Position numbers and translations under genes: made by a program
In this document: positions 14,085-17,571 of the stretch, piece by piece
Position numbering within the stretch: position 1 is the first letter of the stretch
Layout of the letters: each line of letters begins with the position of its first letter
The notes under the pieces: generated by a model
What the model saw: the letters and a program-made list of their open reading frames with translations, nothing else
Told to the model about the DNA's origin: nothing
The model's database searches: none
Origin: Streptomycetaceae bacterium
GTDB lineage: Bacteria; Actinomycetota; Actinomycetes; Nanopelagicales; Nanopelagicaceae
Assembly (NCBI GenBank): GCA_027486075.1
Contig: JAIXPU010000137.1
Location: 1 to 17,571, forward strand
Direction of reading: 5' to 3'
Length of the DNA: 17,571 bases

Positions 14085-15601
14085 TAGCGGATGAAGAAGG
14101 CAGTTGTTTCAATGAAATTCAAGAGTGGCGCTGGGAACACGCCAAGGAGAATTGTCACCGTTGCTGAGACTGCAATTGTGATTGTAGTCAGAGCAGATGG
14201 GATGACAACGCTTGTGCCATCTTCGACTGGATCCTTAAAGAACATCAAGACGATGACGCGGATGTAGAAGAAGGCGGCAATCGCTGAGGCAAGAACACCG
14301 GTAATCAAAATTGCTGTGCTGCCTGATTCGTAAGCGGCAGAGAAGATTGAAAACTTTCCGATAAATCCTGAAGTGAGCGGAATACCAGCGAAGGTAAGGA
14401 GGTAGAGCGCAAAAACGGATGCGACCAAAGGAGAACGTTTTCCAAGGCCACTCCATCGATTAAGGTCTGTGACTTCACCAGCTGAATCGCGGATAAGGGT
14501 CACAATTGCAAAGGCTCCGAGTGTGGCGATGCCATAAGCAAATAGGTAGAAGATTGAAGAATCAAGTCCTGACTTGCTCAAGGCAATAACGCCAGCGAGT
14601 AAGAATCCGGCATGTGCGATTGATGAGTAGGCCAACATCCGCTTTACATCGCGCTGAGTGATTGCCACAACTGATCCAAAGATCATCGTAATGATTGCGA
14701 TGACGACAAGTGCCGGCTTCCATTGCCACTCTGCATTTGCAAAACCAACGTAGAAGATGCGCAAGATGGCGCCAAATGCTGCAATCTTTGTCGCTGCTGC
14801 CATAAAGCCCGTGATTGCCGTTGGCGCTCCTTGATAGACATCGGGAGTCCAGGCATGGAATGGAACTGCTCCAACTTTAAAGAGAAGTCCTACTGAAAGG
14901 AATGCAATTCCCATGAGCAAGAAGATGTCGTTTCCTGCTCCACCCACGATGCTCTCTTGGATTCCAGACAGCGTGATTGTGCCTGAGTAGCCATAGAGAT
15001 AGGCGATTCCAAAGAGGAAGAAGGCTGATGAGAAAGCGCCTAGTAGGAAGTACTTCAGCGCTGATTCCTGTGACATCAGGCGGCGGCGACGTGAAAGGCC
15101 AGCCATCAGATAGAGAGGCAGAGATAAAATTTCAAGAGCAACAAAGAGAGTAATGAGATCTGTCGCAATTGGGAAAATCAACATTCCTGCAACCGCAAAG
15201 AGGGTAAGTGGATATACCTCGGTCACACGCATATCGCCCTGAAGTGCTTGGCGCTCTTCTTGAGATCCCGGAACTGCCGCAGCGAGTGCCGTGAAGTTCT
15301 CTTGATCTGCGATTAAGAAGATTGCCAAGAACGAGATGATCAAAATCGAAGCTTGAATGAGAACAGCCGCGCCATCAAATGCAACTGAACCCATGGCGGC
15401 ATCAACCGATGATTGGTTACGAACTGTCATCAGAGCTGCAAAAGCTGCGACGAGAGCGAATGTGGAGATAAAGAGTTGAGAGCTATGGCGAGCCGCACGT
15501 GGAGCAAAAGCTTCAATCAAAACGCCGATGATGGCGCCGGCAAAGACGATAAGAATGGGAGCTAGTTGCGCGTAGTTCAAGACCGGAGTTACAAATGTCA
15601 T
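14084..15601 (-). CDS. nuoN: NADH-quinone oxidoreductase subunit N
   Basis: This 505-residue protein has about 14 membrane segments and is one of the antiporter-like proton-pumping subunits of complex I. The family core is visible: LFVALEILSLPLYLMAG, with the conserved membrane glutamate, then FKVGAVPFHAWTPDVYQGAPT, with the key lysine and the HxWxPDVYQGAP signature of NuoN, then KRMLAYSSIAHAGF. Length and order match the family. The start is ATG at 15601, directly adjacent to the nuoM stop (TAA then ATG), and the stop overlaps the polyprenyl synthase start. Gene order L-M-N is the usual bacterial one. Confidence 0.96.
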   Translation of the reverse strand: MTFVTPVLNYAQLAPILIVFAGAIIGVLIEAFAPRAARHSSQLFISTFALVAAFAALMTVRNQSSVDAAMGSVAFDGAAVLIQASILIISFLAIFLIADQENFTALAAAVPGSQEERQALQGDMRVTEVYPLTLFAVAGMLIFPIATDLITLFVALEILSLPLYLMAGLSRRRRLMSQESALKYFLLGAFSSAFFLFGIAYLYGYSGTITLSGIQESIVGGAGNDIFLLMGIAFLSVGLLFKVGAVPFHAWTPDVYQGAPTAITGFMAAATKIAAFGAILRIFYVGFANAEWQWKPALVVIAIITMIFGSVVAITQRDVKRMLAYSSIAHAGFLLAGVIALSKSGLDSSIFYLFAYGIATLGAFAIVTLIRDSAGEVTDLNRWSGLGKRSPLVASVFALYLLTFAGIPLTSGFIGKFSIFSAAYESGSTAILITGVLASAIAAFFYIRVIVLMFFKDPVEDGTSVVIPSALTTITIAVSATVTILLGVFPAPLLNFIETTAFFIR

Positions 15602-17119
15602 TTACTTACCTGCGCTCTCTGATGGAACTGGATCCGTAAATCCTTGTGACTCAATTACCTGCGCTGCCACCGGGTTGATGACGTTGAGCAAAGGAGCGGG
15701 ATAGAAACCAAGGGCAATAATGACCGCCATGACAGGTGCAATAGCGAACTTCTCGCGGCGATTGAGATCTGGCAAGTTCTCATTTCCAGGTGTTGTCGGC
15801 CCATGAAGCGCCTTCTGTACTGGAATCAAAATGTAAAGAGCTGCCAAAACGATTCCAAAGGTGGCAAGTACTGCAGCAACTGGATAGCGAGTAAACGTTC
15901 CAACTAGAACTAAGAATTCGCTGACAAAGCTTGAGAGTCCAGGTAACGCCAGTGATGACATGCCTGCGATGAAGAATGACCACGCCATTACTGGAGTAAC
16001 TCTTTGGAGTCCACCAAAATCAGCGATTGTCGAAGATCTACGTCGCGCGATCATCCAGCCAGCAACGATGAAGAGCGCTGCTGTCGAGAAGCCGTGGTTA
16101 AACATGTAGAGAATTGCACCGCTATGGCCTTGAGTGGTCATTGCGAAGATTCCCATGGTGATAAAACCAAAGTGAGAGATTGATGTGTAAGCAATAAGGC
16201 GCTTGATATCGCGGGCTCCGATTGCCAAGAAGGCACCATAGAGAATTGAGATAACGGCAAGAGTGATGATTACTGGCGTAAATGTCTTCGATGCATCTGG
16301 AAAGAGCGAGAGACAGAAGCGGATCATTCCGAAAGTTCCGACCTTATCGAGCACGCCCAGCAAGAGCACTGAGGTGCCAGGTGTTGCTGATGCTGCTGCA
16401 TCAGGTAACCACGTGTGTAGCGGCCAGACCGGCGCCTTAATTGCAAAGGCGATAAAGAACCCAAGGAAGAGCAGGTTTTGAGTAGTTGAGCTCATGTAGT
16501 TATGCATCTCTGACAACTCCGTGATGTCAAAGGTTGCTCCGCCATTCTTACTTGAAATGACGTAGAGGCCGATGATTGAAGCGAGCATCAAAAGACCACC
16601 AAAGAGGCTGAATAACAAGAACTTCACAGCAGCTGCTGCGCGTTCTCCGCTGCCGTATCCGCCAATGAGGAAGTAGACAGGAATCAACATCGCTTCGAAG
16701 AAGACGTAGAACAAGAAGACATCGGTTGCAGCAAAAACACCGATCATCATCGTCTCAAGGACGAGGATGAGAATGTAGAAGACTTTGGCAGACCAACGTC
16801 CACCTTCTGATTCATTCCAGCCTGCCAATACAACAATTGGAGTCAAGAGAACTGCGAGAAGTATGAGGACTAGCGATAGCCCATCAACGCCAACTGCGTA
16901 ATTGATTCCGAAGGATGGAATCCATTCAACAGATTGTACAAATTGGAAAGCGGTATTTGATTCATCAAAGTTAAGCCACATCATGATTGCTGAGATAGCC
17001 ACAAGAATCGTTGTCCCAAGCGCTGCCTGCTTGACGCGAAGTACTTGCTCAGCAGGAATTACCGCAATAAGTAGCGCTCCGATTAACGGCAGAATTCCAA
17101 GAAGGGTTAAGGAGTTCAT
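15602..17119 (-). CDS. nuoM: NADH-quinone oxidoreductase subunit M
   Basis: With ATG at 17119 the protein has 505 residues and about 14 membrane segments. Typical NuoM features are the VGVDGLSL segment, FYVFFEAMLIPVYFLIG (membrane glutamate, about Glu142), KAPVWPLHTWLPDA (Lys228), GVLDKVGTFG (Lys259) and KRLIAYTSISHFGF. It pumps protons in the membrane arm of complex I between subunits L and N. A longer reading from GTG at 17134 adds five residues; I prefer 17119 because it gives the standard ATGA overlap with the nuoL stop and starts right before the first membrane segment. The loop after LPDA reads AAASATPGTS, as I recall from actinobacterial homologues, instead of the HTEAPTAGS form of E. 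coli. Confidence 0.95.
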   Translation of the reverse strand: MNSLTLLGILPLIGALLIAVIPAEQVLRVKQAALGTTILVAISAIMMWLNFDESNTAFQFVQSVEWIPSFGINYAVGVDGLSLVLILLAVLLTPIVVLAGWNESEGGRWSAKVFYILILVLETMMIGVFAATDVFLFYVFFEAMLIPVYFLIGGYGSGERAAAAVKFLLFSLFGGLLMLASIIGLYVISSKNGGATFDITELSEMHNYMSSTTQNLLFLGFFIAFAIKAPVWPLHTWLPDAAASATPGTSVLLLGVLDKVGTFGMIRFCLSLFPDASKTFTPVIITLAVISILYGAFLAIGARDIKRLIAYTSISHFGFITMGIFAMTTQGHSGAILYMFNHGFSTAALFIVAGWMIARRRSSTIADFGGLQRVTPVMAWSFFIAGMSSLALPGLSSFVSEFLVLVGTFTRYPVAAVLATFGIVLAALYILIPVQKALHGPTTPGNENLPDLNRREKFAIAPVMAVIIALGFYPAPLLNVINPVAAQVIESQGFTDPVPSESAGK

Positions 17120-17571
17120 AGCGTGACCACCCAAATTCCTGCGATGAGAGCAACCGCGCCTACAAGGATGAGGGCGGCATAACTTCGGGCAAAACCTGAT
17201 TGGGATCTACGCAGGGTCGCACCCGCGCCAAGGGCTGTTCGTCCAATTCCACGAACTGCGCCATCGACAACGTTCTCATCGCCCTTAACAAGCAAGCGAG
17301 TGAGTGCCTGGCCAGGACGCATAAAGACAGATTCGTTAAATGAATCCTGCAATAAATCCTTGCGTGCAATGCGGGTAAAGATTGAGACGTTCTCAGGAGC
17401 AACTGCATCAATCTCAGAGAGCTGATACTTCGCGATTGCAATTCCAACTCCGATAAGAACTGCTGTCAGAGCCATCGCTGAGACAACGATTGGTTCAAAG
17501 AGGTGTTCTTCGTAATGGTCTTTGCCGTGGTCGCCAAATACTGGGTTGAGCCAATTTTTCAGCGCATCACC
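17116..17571 (-). CDS. nuoL: NADH-quinone oxidoreductase subunit L, C-terminal part
   Basis: The frame is open from the window edge to TGA at 17118-17116, giving the last 151 residues. It begins with NWLNPVFG near residues 6-13 and continues through a His/Glu-rich loop into a membrane helix (about 33-48). After a long amphipathic stretch containing RKDLLQDSFNES it ends with a final helix LILVGAVALIAGIWVVTL. This is the usual NuoL tail: lateral helix HL followed by a terminal anchoring helix. An internal ATG at 17475 is not the start, because homologous sequence continues to the edge. The stop overlaps the nuoM start by four bases. Confidence 0.9.
   Translation of the reverse strand, partial: GDALKNWLNPVFGDHGKDHYEEHLFEPIVVSAMALTAVLIGVGIAIAKYQLSEIDAVAPENVSIFTRIARKDLLQDSFNESVFMRPGQALTRLLVKGDENVVDGAVRGIGRTALGAGATLRRSQSGFARSYAALILVGAVALIAGIWVVTL

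Noticed and set aside
1..17571. Mobile elements, CRISPR arrays, defence or toxin genes
   Set aside because: All strands are accounted for by metabolic, transport and respiratory genes; no transposase, integrase, repeat array or attachment site duplication next to tRNA-Tyr was seen.

Overview
The window most likely comes from a small, streamlined, low-GC actinobacterium. The closest guess is the freshwater Nanopelagicales/acI group ('Candidatus Planktophila' and relatives). This is inferred from the moderate base composition, very tight gene packing with many 1-8 nt overlaps, frequent GTG starts, actinobacterial-type LldD and Nuo sequences, and a polyprenyl diphosphate synthase at the end of the nuo operon. 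No rRNA or species marker is present, so the placement is provisional. There are no mobile elements, CRISPR arrays or large repeats, and no gene-free stretch longer than about 120 bases.

Region 1 (1-3061, + strand) is a tightly packed sugar-acid operon: the tail of an aldo/keto reductase, an L-rhamnose/L-fucose mutarotase, a fumarylacetoacetate-hydrolase-fold enzyme resembling 2-keto-3-deoxy-arabinonate dehydratase, a D-2-hydroxyacid dehydrogenase and an L-fuconolactonase-like amidohydrolase. Region 2 (3099-6822, + strand) is a ribose-type (CUT2) sugar ABC importer. Its binding-protein gene has its own promoter and a strong stem-loop behind it, followed by the two-domain ATPase and the permease. 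A bidirectional terminator closes the block at about 6833-6870.

Region 3 (6875-9372, - strand) is a polar amino-acid ABC importer with a lipoprotein receptor, a permease and an ATPase. Upstream of it on the same strand are tRNA-Tyr(GTA) with its own terminator, and before that a two-gene lldD-SDR operon (FMN-dependent L-lactate dehydrogenase and an NAD-type short-chain dehydrogenase). The SDR and LldD would supply late steps of a non-phosphorylating L-fucose pathway whose early steps lie in region 1: fucose, fuconolactone, fuconate, 2-keto-3-deoxyfuconate, 2,4-diketo acid, then pyruvate plus L-lactate, which is oxidised to pyruvate. The fuconate dehydratase is not in the window and may lie upstream.

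Region 4 (11736-13130, + strand) holds yajQ and a RarD-like permease, head to tail with no gap. Region 5 (13095-17571, - strand) is the end of the complex I operon (nuoL partial, nuoM, nuoN) followed by a long-chain polyprenyl diphosphate synthase, probably for the menaquinone side chain. I found no clearly new system. The points most worth a second look are the composition and chemistry of the split deoxy-sugar pathway and the receptor gene of the sugar importer: no lipobox cysteine, own promoter, downstream hairpin and distinct codon use.
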